From NCBI RefSeq assembly GCF_900100295.1, contig NZ_FNEV01000005.1, positions 205,266 to 269,265 on the forward strand: a DNA stretch of 64,000 nucleotides, read 5' to 3'. Source of the DNA: Salimicrobium halophilum (GTDB taxonomy: Bacteria > Bacillota > Bacilli > Bacillales > Halobacillaceae). Under the pieces are notes generated by a model. That model was given only the letters and a program-made list of their open reading frames with translations. It made no database searches and was not told the origin of the DNA. Position numbers and translations under genes: made by a program. This document shows positions 43,671 through 50,882 of this stretch, piece by piece; position 1 is the first letter of the stretch; each line of letters begins with the position of its first letter.

Positions 43671-44313
43671 TGAACAACGGATGCTTGATTTGCTTGAACT
43701 TTACCTCAACCCGCACGGATACAAAGTGACGAAGGTGTTACATGGAGCTGAAGCACTCGAAAAATTGAAAAAGGAGCCCTTCGATCTGGTGGTTCTGGAT
43801 ATTATGATGAAAGACATGGACGGATTTGAAACGTGTCGGCGTCTGAGAGCGTTCAGTGATATTCCTGTACTTATGCTGACAGCTAAGGACCAAAAAGAGG
43901 ATGTGATTAAAGGGCTGAACATAGGAGCGGATGATTACGTCACGAAGCCGTTTGATGAAGAGATTCTTGTTGCCAGAATTGAAGCCCTTTTGCGTCGAAA
44001 CGCCCCTTCTTCGATTAAAGTTGACGGATTACATTGGAATGAAGAGAGGTATGAATTGTCATACGGAAATTATTCCATACCACTTACTCCGAAAGAATTC
44101 CAGTTGATCGGCCTTTTATTAAAGCGGCCGAATCATGTATATGAACGTAACGACCTGCTCGATTTGGTCTGGGGATTCGAATCGAATACAGAAGGTCGGA
44201 CTATTGATTCTCACGTCAGGAACGTGCGTGAAAAAATCAGACGTTCCGGATTTCCTGTGGATGAGCACCTTAAAACGGTGTGGGGCGTCGGTTACAAATG
44301 GATGAAGAAGTGA
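43645..44313 (+). CDS. OmpR-family response regulator of the copper island
   Basis: A 222-residue regulator with a receiver domain (ILIVDDEQRMLDLLELYL; phosphorylated D52 in VVLDIMMKD; TAKDQ; KPFDEE) and a C-terminal winged helix (LTPKEFQLIGLLLKRPNHVYERNDLLDLVWG and DSHVRNVREKIR). ATG 43645 is nine bases after GGAGG. An ATG at 43639 is only three bases away. The likely partner of the preceding kinase, and the best candidate to bind the TTTCTGCA motifs before the copper genes, although that pairing is untested. Confidence 0.93.
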   Translation: MTQILIVDDEQRMLDLLELYLNPHGYKVTKVLHGAEALEKLKKEPFDLVVLDIMMKDMDGFETCRRLRAFSDIPVLMLTAKDQKEDVIKGLNIGADDYVTKPFDEEILVARIEALLRRNAPSSIKVDGLHWNEERYELSYGNYSIPLTPKEFQLIGLLLKRPNHVYERNDLLDLVWGFESNTEGRTIDSHVRNVREKIRRSGFPVDEHLKTVWGVGYKWMKK

Positions 44314-44319
44314 AGAAGG

Positions 44320-44363
44320 ACACCTGTTTTCTCATGGAACACTTAAAGGGAACGGGTGTTTTC
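44320..44363 (+). terminator. Probable terminator of the two-component operon
   Basis: ACACCTGTTTTC and GAACGGGTGT pair imperfectly around an 18-base loop. TTTTC follows. Confidence 0.5.
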
Positions 44364-44399
44364 ATGTGCTTTGAGAAGCATCGTGAGGACAATTCCTCA

Positions 44400-44424
44400 G
44401 TTTGAATGATAGGGGAAAGGGAAA
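44400..44424 (+). promoter_or_regulatory. Sigma-B-like promoter of the second membrane-protein paralogue
   Basis: GTTTGA, 13 bases, GGGAAA. A good match to the general stress consensus, about 110 bases before the start codon. Confidence 0.6.
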
Positions 44425-44535
44425 AATTTTGTATAACTACCTAAAGGCTTGAAACACTAGAGTGTAAATCTTTTTATGGAAATTCATGTAATTGAACGGA
44501 GCTATGAGAATTATAGGAAGAAAAGGGGTTGCCCC

Positions 44536-45804
44536 ATGGAAAATAGAATCACAGTAGGAATTGTTACAGCTCCAGGCTATGCGAATAAAATCGGTGAAGG
44601 GTTGCATTATGCACTCCCGAGTCTTCTTCAGGAATATATTTCTTCCGATGTTGAGTGGGATGTCGACTATATTTACAGTCCACTGACGGGATATACGGAA
44701 GAGAAAGACGAAGTACTTGAAGCGCTTATGGATATGAAAGAAGAGAATGGGTGGGATATGGCCCTGACTCTTACCGATCTTCCTCTGTTCAACGGGAGGA
44801 AACTGGTTGTCGCAGAAGCGAATGGAACGGAAGATGTCGGGATGATCAGCATTCCCGGATTGGGGGCATCCCCGCTTATCAAAAGGATACGCGAGTCGGT
44901 TCTGCAGCTGATCAGTGAGATTTACGAAGGCTCAGGTCAAGAGGAGCGTAATCGTGTGCAGAAAAAAGTCGGTGAAATGGATGGACGCAAAAGTGAGAAG
45001 AGAAACGCTTTCGAATTGATTCGGAAGCGAGGATTCGACCGTCTTTCTCCTATCGAGAGGGAAGCGCCGGAAGAAGGGGAAAACTCAGAGGTGCGTTTTA
45101 CGGTCCAATCCCGGATTCGCGGAGCGCTCCGGCTCATTACCGGTATGGTACGCGCCAACCGTCCATGGATGCTATTTCCGGCTTTTATGAAGGTGGTTAT
45201 CCTAGCTTTTACGACAGGTACCTTTGCACTGATCTTCCCTACCTTATGGCGACTCACGAACAGTTATAATCTTTGGCGTCTTATCATGATCAATGGCATT
45301 GCAATCATGCTGCTCGTATTTTGGATTATCGCTGCCCATAAGATGTGGGAAAGGAAATCGGATCATTCCAACAGCTATATGCGTAAGCTTTATAACAGTA
45401 CTACATTTCTCACATTGTTTACGACCGTCAGTTTTTATTACACGATTCTATTTCTCTGTTTTCAGGTCATTGTCTTCGTCTTATTGCCGAAAGAGTTCGT
45501 CGCCGGAGAAATGAACGGTACGATGAAGACAGAAAGTTATTTCTTTATCGCATGGACAGCCACGAGTATTTCAACCATCATCAGTGCTCTCGGTTCTACA
45601 ATCGAAGATGAGAATGTGGTTCTTTCCGGAACATACGGGAATCGGCAGCGTCAGCGCTATGAATTGATGAAAGAAGCAGAAAAAGAGAAGAAAGAAGCGG
45701 CCGAGGAGAAGAGGGAAGCAGCCCGAGAGAAAGAAAAAGCGGTCCGGGAACAGGAAGAAGCCGAAAAGGAGAAAGAATACGTTACCGGTAAGGATAGCGC
45801 GTGA
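44536..45804 (+). CDS. Uncharacterised two-domain membrane protein, copy 2
   Basis: A 422-residue paralogue of the protein at 22059-23231. Shared blocks are GIVTAPGYANKIGEGL, GWDMALTLTDLPLF, SIPGLGASPLIKRIRESVLQL, LIRKRGFDRLSP and RGALRLITGMVRANRPW, then four membrane segments. It differs by a C-terminal coiled coil of about 45 residues rich in alanine, glutamate and lysine that copy 1 lacks. I chose ATG 44536 because the homology begins there and AAAAGGGG precedes it. An ATG at 44476 would add 20 unrelated residues. Likely stress-induced from the upstream promoter. Function unknown. Confidence 0.85.
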   Translation: MENRITVGIVTAPGYANKIGEGLHYALPSLLQEYISSDVEWDVDYIYSPLTGYTEEKDEVLEALMDMKEENGWDMALTLTDLPLFNGRKLVVAEANGTEDVGMISIPGLGASPLIKRIRESVLQLISEIYEGSGQEERNRVQKKVGEMDGRKSEKRNAFELIRKRGFDRLSPIEREAPEEGENSEVRFTVQSRIRGALRLITGMVRANRPWMLFPAFMKVVILAFTTGTFALIFPTLWRLTNSYNLWRLIMINGIAIMLLVFWIIAAHKMWERKSDHSNSYMRKLYNSTTFLTLFTTVSFYYTILFLCFQVIVFVLLPKEFVAGEMNGTMKTESYFFIAWTATSISTIISALGSTIEDENVVLSGTYGNRQRQRYELMKEAEKEKKEAAEEKREAAREKEKAVREQEEAEKEKEYVTGKDSA

Positions 45805-45834
45805 GTCGTAGAAGATAATTCTACGGCTTTTTTT
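45805..45834 (+). terminator. Intrinsic terminator after membrane-protein copy 2
   Basis: GTCGTAGAA and TTCTACGGC pair around a five-base loop. TTTTTTT follows. Confidence 0.88.
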
Positions 45835-45897
45835 CTGTTTTCTTTTTGGGTGGAGGGGAATCTATCAGTAACAACATCAGGAGAGGAAGGGACGACC

Positions 45898-46026
45898 ATG
45901 ATAGGAAAACGTGTGAAGAAAAGAAAGTGCAGGAAATGTCAGAAGATGTACCCGGCTGCTCATTTTCAAGATAGGAAAGTGACACACTTGTACTGCAATC
46001 TATGCCGTGATCACTCGTGGAAATGA
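45898..46026 (+). CDS. Small zinc-ribbon peptide
   Basis: A 42-residue peptide, MIGKRVKKRKCRKCQKMYP at the start and CNLCRDHSW near the end. The two CxxC pairs 19 residues apart form a one-finger zinc ribbon, and the N-terminal arm is strongly basic. The ATG follows AGGAGAGGAAGGG. No family name is recognised. The metal site and basic arm suggest nucleic-acid binding. It lies directly before the ZIP metal transporter, which has its own promoter. Confidence 0.7.
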   Translation: MIGKRVKKRKCRKCQKMYPAAHFQDRKVTHLYCNLCRDHSWK

Positions 46027-46044
46027 ATAGGAGAATCCGGAAAG

Positions 46045-46073
46045 TTGACGTTTCAAAGAACGGAGAATAAAAT
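46045..46073 (+). promoter_or_regulatory. Sigma-A promoter of the ZIP transporter gene
   Basis: TTGACG, 17 bases, TAAAAT, about 60 bases before the ATG. Confidence 0.75.
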
Positions 46074-46135
46074 GGGTGCATCAATCATTTTTGTATAAGG
46101 GCAAAAAATGAAATGCTTCAGTAGAGGTGTAAGCT

Positions 46136-46945
46136 ATGCTTCATATATTTTCAGACGTGAGTCCTGTCATGGCAGCTTTCCTTGGAACTTTATTTACGTG
46201 GGGAATGACAGCGCTCGGAGCGTCCCTCGTATTCTTTATCAAAGGAGCGAATCAGAAGTTTCTCGATAGTATGCTGGCGTTTGCCGGAGGCGTCATGATT
46301 GCGGCGAGCTATTGGTCGTTATTGGCGCCTGCAATCGAGCAATCCGCCGATAGTCCGGTACCAACATGGTTTCCGGCTTTCATCGGGTTTCTGCTCGGGG
46401 GGACCCTTCTTCTATTTATTGATAAGGTGATGCCCATGGTCGATCTCGATCGATACATGAATGACATCAAAGATGAAAAAGCGAAAAGCAGAACGGCGCT
46501 TCTGATGTTCTCTATGACTCTCCATAATATCCCTGAAGGGCTCGCTGTCGGGGTCGCCTTTGGGGCAGTCGCTGCCGATGGATCGGGAGCGGCCCTCGGA
46601 GGTGCGATTGCGCTCGCGCTTGGGATAGGTATCCAGAACTTTCCGGAAGGTGCGGCCGTATCAATGCCTTTGTACCGGGAAGGGATGGGGAAGAAGAAAA
46701 GTTTTCTCTTCGGTCAATTCTCAGGAATGGTCGAGCCTATTTCGGCAGTCATCGGAGCATCTGCAGTGATTATCATTGAACCATTGCTGCCGTATGCACT
46801 CAGTTTTGCAGCGGGGGCGATGATTTTCGTTGTCGCCAAAGAGATCATCCCCGGTTCTCATGAAAAAGGAAACGTCAATACAGCTTCGATGAGCCTCATG
46901 GTCGGTTTTGCCATCATGATGATGCTCGATGTCGCTCTTGGCTGA
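46136..46945 (+). CDS. ZIP-family metal transporter
   Basis: A 269-residue membrane protein of the ZupT/GufA type that likely moves zinc or other divalent metals. Eight membrane segments are visible. The metal-binding helices carry SMTLHNIPEGLAVGVAFG near 125-142 and GIQNFPEGAAVSMPL near 167-182, the two characteristic HNxPEG/NFPEG motifs. The uptake direction and exact metal are not readable. A terminator follows. Confidence 0.9.
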   Translation: MLHIFSDVSPVMAAFLGTLFTWGMTALGASLVFFIKGANQKFLDSMLAFAGGVMIAASYWSLLAPAIEQSADSPVPTWFPAFIGFLLGGTLLLFIDKVMPMVDLDRYMNDIKDEKAKSRTALLMFSMTLHNIPEGLAVGVAFGAVAADGSGAALGGAIALALGIGIQNFPEGAAVSMPLYREGMGKKKSFLFGQFSGMVEPISAVIGASAVIIIEPLLPYALSFAAGAMIFVVAKEIIPGSHEKGNVNTASMSLMVGFAIMMMLDVALG

Positions 46946-46955
46946 ACCCGAAAGG

Positions 46956-46988
46956 CGGAATCTGTGAATCTCACAGGTTCCGTTTTTT
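46956..46988 (+). terminator. Intrinsic terminator of the ZIP gene
   Basis: CGGAATCTGTG and CACAGGTTCCG pair over eleven positions with one G-T pair. TTTTTT follows. Confidence 0.85.
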
Positions 46989-46989
46989 A

Positions 46990-47033
46990 CATAAAGAAAA
47001 GTCAGCACCTGACTATCTTGTCATGACGCTGAC
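46990..47033 (-). terminator. Probable terminator of small basic protein 3
   Basis: On the minus strand GTCAGC and GCTGAC enclose a folded loop and TTTTCTTT follows. Confidence 0.65.
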
Positions 47034-47078
47034 TTGTTCCCTCTTTCCTTAGAGCCTGTCCTTTTCAACTACTGTATT

Positions 47079-47222
47079 CTATTTTTTTTGATTGTTTTTA
47101 CGGAAAAGCTTACCGCTCTTCTTCTGCTTCACGTCTTTAGCTGTCGGCGCAGTGTTTTTCGCAGGAGATTTTTTGTGATCCTGGTCAAAACCTTCGCGTG
47201 CTTTCATATACAGCAGTGTCAC
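47079..47222 (-). CDS. Small basic protein, member 3 of a three-copy family
   Basis: A 47-residue protein that reads MTLLYMKAREGFDQDHKK at the start and KKSGKLFRKNNQKK at the end. It is a paralogue of the proteins at 21635-21787 and 34428-34574. The start codon is GTG, with AAAGGAGGG seven bases upstream. The middle is variable. A sigma-B-like promoter lies at 47335-47361. Function unknown. Confidence 0.8.
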   Translation of the reverse strand: MTLLYMKAREGFDQDHKKSPAKNTAPTAKDVKQKKSGKLFRKNNQKK

Positions 47223-47334
47223 GATTGTCCCTCCTTTATTTCAGTTCCAGGCGAAAGGGGAACGTCGGCGATATGACGATCCTAGGGGGAAGACTCATTC
47301 AGCCGATCGGAACGACTCCCTTTCGTAATTACAG

Positions 47335-47361
47335 TTTTCCTCGTGTATCCAGGCATCAAAC
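47335..47361 (-). promoter_or_regulatory. Sigma-B-like promoter of small basic protein 3
   Basis: On the minus strand GTTTGA, a 15-base spacer, and GGAAAA. This is the same geometry as the promoters of members 1 and 2. Confidence 0.5.
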
Positions 47362-47512
47362 ATTCAAACTCAAAAAAATGGAAGAATGAGGATAAAGGTT
47401 CATCGTTTCGGGACTATAATCCCGGTTCCGCATTTTTTCTGGAGCGTTTCAAAGAAATTAGAAGAAATTAATGGGGGTAGAGGAAAGGATAGGGCGGACT
47501 TCCCGCTATATA

Positions 47513-47524
47513 GAAACCGGTTTC
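47513..47524. promoter_or_regulatory. Upstream LacI-family operator (O1) of the sugar operon
   Basis: The perfect 12-base palindrome GAAACCGGTTTC is identical to the core of the operator at 47633-47656 and is 126 bases from it, centre to centre. Confidence 0.75.
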
Positions 47525-47566
47525 GTTATTTTTCGATGAAAATATCAGAAAATTTATATTTACCCC

Positions 47567-47595
47567 TTGAAAACGGATTCAATACTCGATATAAT
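47567..47595 (+). promoter_or_regulatory. Sigma-A promoter of the sugar ABC operon with overlapping cre site
   Basis: TTGAAA, 17 bases, TATAAT. The first 15 bases, TTGAAAACGGATTCA at 47567-47581, match the CcpA cre consensus WTGNAANCGNWNNCW at every position, so CcpA would cover the -35 box. The promoter lies between the two LacI-type operators. Confidence 0.85.
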
Positions 47596-47632
47596 CAAGC
47601 TAACATTTGAAACAGCCATTATTTTTTTACAT

Positions 47633-47656
47633 ATTTACGAAACCGGTTTCGTAAAT
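47633..47656. promoter_or_regulatory. Downstream LacI-family operator (O2), 24-base perfect palindrome
   Basis: Each arm reads ATTTACGAAACC, meeting at CC/GG. It lies in the 5' untranslated leader, about 30-55 bases after the predicted transcription start and just before the binding-protein gene. The likely ligand is the LacI-type repressor at 50883-51896. Confidence 0.88.
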
Positions 47657-47699
47657 GATTTCAAATGTAAATCCTACTTGGACAAAAGGAGAGGAAAGA

Positions 47700-48971
47700 A
47701 TGAGAAAAGGTCTGATTGCTGCATTATTACTTCTTGTTACTACTGTTCTTTACGCTTGTGGCGGAAACGAAGAAGGAGGCGCATCCTCTGACGGAAAAGT
47801 GACGCTCGACTTCTGGGTGTTCGGTGCCACCAACTATGAATCACTGGCTGAGGATTATATGGAAGAAAACCCTGACGTCGAAATCAACATCAAGAACTCC
47901 GAACTCGGAGATCACCACAACAGCTTGTTCACGGCTATCTCTGCTGGAACGGGGGCTCCGGATCTCGCGATGGTCGAAGTCGATCAGCTTGATAGATACC
48001 GTGAAGCTCAAGATCGTTTCGTAAACCTATATGACATGGGTGCAGAAGACATCCAGGACCAGTACCTTGACTGGAAATGGAACATGGCTGAGAACGGTGA
48101 AGGCGACTTCCTTTTCGGACTGCCGACAGATATCGGACCGAAAGCGATGTACTATCATACAGAAGTGATGTCTAACGCAGGTCTTCCTACAGACCCGGAG
48201 GAAGTGAGCAGCTTGATTTCTACACCTGACGAATTTGCTGATGCTGCGAACACCGTGCTTGAAGAAACAGGCAAGCCGATGGTCGACAGTATGGAAATGG
48301 CGTTCCGTGCTCACATGGATGCCCTTGAAGTAAGCTACTTCAATCGTGACGGTGAACTGTTGATCGAAAACGAAGACAATGGTGTAAAAGAAGCGTATGA
48401 CTACGCTGTGAAACTTCAGCAACAGGGAGTTGTAGGAGAGTACGAAATGTGGACGCCGGAATGGGCGAACGCACTGAACGAAGGTGGATTCGCTGTTGAG
48501 ATGGCACCTGCCTGGTTGAAAGGGTACATGACAGAAAACGCTCCTGATGGTGCGGGTGACTGGCGTGTAACGAAACTTCCAAGTGATTTCGCAGGTAACT
48601 GGGGCGGTTCTTATGTAACGATCCCTGCCGAAACGGAAAACAAAGAAGCGGCTTATGATTTTGCGAAATGGATGCTATCTCCTGAGAATCAGTTGAAATC
48701 ATTCACGGAAAGCGGATTGTTCCCATCCACTCCTGCAACATATGAGATGGAAGAATTCAAGAACAACGAAGATGAATACTTCGGTGGTCAGAATACAGCG
48801 GCTGTATTCGCAGAAGCAGCACAAGAAATTCCTGCTGTCTACAAAGGCCCTAACTATGTAACAGTGAACGACGAAATCCTCACTGCCCTTACGAACGTGC
48901 AGGAAGGCGGAGATCCTGAAGAAGAATGGAATGCCGCGGTGACACGCATCAAGGATATACTCAAACGATAA
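47700..48971 (+). CDS. Sugar ABC transporter, substrate-binding lipoprotein
   Basis: A 423-residue extracellular receptor of the carbohydrate family (MalE/MsmE type). The signal ends in LYAC with the lipid cysteine near residue 20. The body shows VTLDFWVFG, AISAGTGAPDLAMVEVD, FGLPTDIGPKAMYYHTE and GNWGGSYVTIPAETENKEAAYDFAKWM, all typical. ATG 47700 has GGAGAGGAAAG before it. The beta-glucosidase in the same cluster suggests a beta-linked glucoside such as cellobiose as cargo, which is inference. Confidence 0.93.
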   Translation: MRKGLIAALLLLVTTVLYACGGNEEGGASSDGKVTLDFWVFGATNYESLAEDYMEENPDVEINIKNSELGDHHNSLFTAISAGTGAPDLAMVEVDQLDRYREAQDRFVNLYDMGAEDIQDQYLDWKWNMAENGEGDFLFGLPTDIGPKAMYYHTEVMSNAGLPTDPEEVSSLISTPDEFADAANTVLEETGKPMVDSMEMAFRAHMDALEVSYFNRDGELLIENEDNGVKEAYDYAVKLQQQGVVGEYEMWTPEWANALNEGGFAVEMAPAWLKGYMTENAPDGAGDWRVTKLPSDFAGNWGGSYVTIPAETENKEAAYDFAKWMLSPENQLKSFTESGLFPSTPATYEMEEFKNNEDEYFGGQNTAAVFAEAAQEIPAVYKGPNYVTVNDEILTALTNVQEGGDPEEEWNAAVTRIKDILKR

Positions 48972-48978
48972 TGGAACC

Positions 48979-49000
48979 AGGGCCGGTGCAATCCGGCCCT
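48979..49000 (+). other. Intercistronic RNA hairpin after the sugar-binding gene
   Basis: AGGGCCGG and CCGGCCCT form an eight-pair GC-rich stem with a six-base loop and no long T run. Likely stabilises the binding-protein mRNA or trims downstream expression. Confidence 0.7.
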
Positions 49001-49022
49001 CCTTCTTAAGGAGGATCAAGTA

Positions 49023-49967
49023 GTGAAAAACAATAGCGGTACGACTGGTAGTAAGAAAAAGAAATACGTATCCGAAAAGAAAAAGGATATGAGGTCTGCT
49101 TATTTGTACATAGCGCCATTTTTCATCGTGTTTGCCATCATAGGTCTGTATCCGGCCATCTTCAGTATTTTCCTGGCTTTCCAGGAATGGAACGGGCTTG
49201 GGCCTATGGAATACGTGGGACTTCGGAACTTCACGATCGTTCTCGAAGATCCTTTGTTCTGGAAGTCGCTGTATAACACCGTCATCATCGGACTGATGGG
49301 AACGGCCCCGCAGCTGATCGTCGGAATCATCCTGGCGTACTTTCTGAACATGGCAATCATCCGATTTACGAACTTTTTCCGAGTAACGATTTTCATGCCG
49401 TACATCACATCGATGGTTGCGGTGGCTCTCGTATTCGGAGTATTTTTCAGCAGTAACGAAAGTGCGCTTGCGAACTACTTCATCGGTCTGTTCGGATTCG
49501 ATCCGATCAGCTGGAAAACATCCGAGTGGGGTGCGAAGATCGCGATTTCCCTCATGGTGTTCTGGAGATGGGTCGGATACAATACCATCATTTATCTGGC
49601 AGGACTGCAAAGTATACCGAAAGATGTGTATGAAGCGGCGACCATCGATGGAGCTAGCAAGGTGCAACAGTTCTTCTTCATTACGATCCCGCTGTTGAAA
49701 CCGTTCATCGTTCTGACGGTGTTCATGTCGACAGTCGGAGCACTTCAACTCTTTGCGGAACCGACAGTATTCCTCGGTTCGTCGGCCTTCAGTCGTGACG
49801 AAGCGATGACAGTGGTTATGTATCTGTACCGGGATGCCTTCAACTTGGGATCGTTCGGAACAGCGTCTGCCACAGCAGTACTACTGTTGATCATCATTGT
49901 CGGAGCGGCAGCCATCAATACATGGCTCACGTCAGGTGCAGGTCGCAAAAAGAAGAAAGGGGTGTAA
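49023..49967 (+). CDS. Sugar ABC transporter permease, MalF type
   Basis: A 314-residue membrane protein with six segments and the coupling motif EAATIDGASKVQQFFFITIPLLKP near 212-235. A basic, charged N-terminus of about 28 residues precedes the first segment. The GTG start has AAGGAGG upstream. It forms the channel with the next gene, which starts three bases after it. Confidence 0.92.
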   Translation: MKNNSGTTGSKKKKYVSEKKKDMRSAYLYIAPFFIVFAIIGLYPAIFSIFLAFQEWNGLGPMEYVGLRNFTIVLEDPLFWKSLYNTVIIGLMGTAPQLIVGIILAYFLNMAIIRFTNFFRVTIFMPYITSMVAVALVFGVFFSSNESALANYFIGLFGFDPISWKTSEWGAKIAISLMVFWRWVGYNTIIYLAGLQSIPKDVYEAATIDGASKVQQFFFITIPLLKPFIVLTVFMSTVGALQLFAEPTVFLGSSAFSRDEAMTVVMYLYRDAFNLGSFGTASATAVLLLIIIVGAAAINTWLTSGAGRKKKKGV

Positions 49968-49970
49968 CCG

Positions 49971-50804
49971 ATGAAAAAGAAAAATAGCGTGAAAAAAGGT
50001 ACGATTCCGATTTATATTGTGCTCGGTTTCGCATCTCTCGCCTCTTTGTTTCCATTCTACTGGATGTTCGTCATGGCGACGAGACCGAGTGCCGCCTACA
50101 ATTCGATTCCACCGGCCATGCTGCCGGGAACCAAATTGGTGGAGAACTTCCAGAAAGTGCTCGACACGATTCCGTTCTTTCAGGCGATGTGGAATACCAT
50201 CCTCTTATGTACAGGTGTAACGATATTGGTGCTGTTGATCAGTTCACTGGCCGGTTTCGCTTTTGCGAAGTTCGACTTTCCAGGGAAGACGTTCTTCTTC
50301 ATCGCAATTCTGTTGACGATGGTCATTCCTCCTCAACTGGGTCTGATTCCACAGTATTATATGATTTCCCAGCTCGGTTGGCTCGACACGCTGATGGGAG
50401 CAGGGGTGCTGTTCTTATTGAACCCGCTCGGGATTTTCCTGATGCGTCAGTATATAAGCGAATCGGTGCCGGATGAACTGATGGAAGCGGCGAAGCTGGA
50501 TGGATGTACGAACTTCCGGATTTACTGGAGTATCGTGTTGCCGATCATCAAACCGGCATTCGCGACGCTTGGTATCATCGTTTTCACTCTTGTGTGGGGC
50601 GAGTTCCTGTGGCAGTTCACCGTGCTAAGAGATCCATCTTCCTATACGCTTCAGGTAGCACTTGCTTCCCTGAATACCGCATTCCGCGTCGATTTCGGTA
50701 TGCTTCTCTCCGGTGTATTCTGGGCGACGGTTCCGCTCATCATCATTTTCCTTATGTTCAACCGTCTCTTCATTTCCAGTATCACCGACGGAGCCGTGAA
50801 GTAA
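49971..50804 (+). CDS. Sugar ABC transporter permease, MalG type
   Basis: A 277-residue membrane protein with six segments and the coupling motif EAAKLDGCTNFRIYWSIVLPIIKPAFATLG near 170-200. Starts at ATG 49971, with GAAAGGGGTG upstream. No ATPase gene follows, so the system probably uses a shared ATPase of the MsmX type coded elsewhere, as is common in Bacillaceae. Confidence 0.92.
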   Translation: MKKKNSVKKGTIPIYIVLGFASLASLFPFYWMFVMATRPSAAYNSIPPAMLPGTKLVENFQKVLDTIPFFQAMWNTILLCTGVTILVLLISSLAGFAFAKFDFPGKTFFFIAILLTMVIPPQLGLIPQYYMISQLGWLDTLMGAGVLFLLNPLGIFLMRQYISESVPDELMEAAKLDGCTNFRIYWSIVLPIIKPAFATLGIIVFTLVWGEFLWQFTVLRDPSSYTLQVALASLNTAFRVDFGMLLSGVFWATVPLIIIFLMFNRLFISSITDGAVK

Positions 50805-50882
50805 TTCATGCTGATTGAAGGAATTGTTGATACAATGGAAAGGGATAACAAACGGATTAGCACATAAGGAGAGAAGACAATC

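Noticed and set aside
47633..47656. Reading the 24-base palindrome as an attachment or recombination site
   Set aside because: The same core recurs at 47513 around a promoter and a LacI-type gene is in the cluster, so an operator explains it.
48699..49748. A 349-codon open frame on the minus strand opposite the sugar permease
   Set aside because: It runs antisense to a clear permease gene and has no ribosome site or recognisable domain. It is rich in histidine, arginine and serine as expected from reverse reading.
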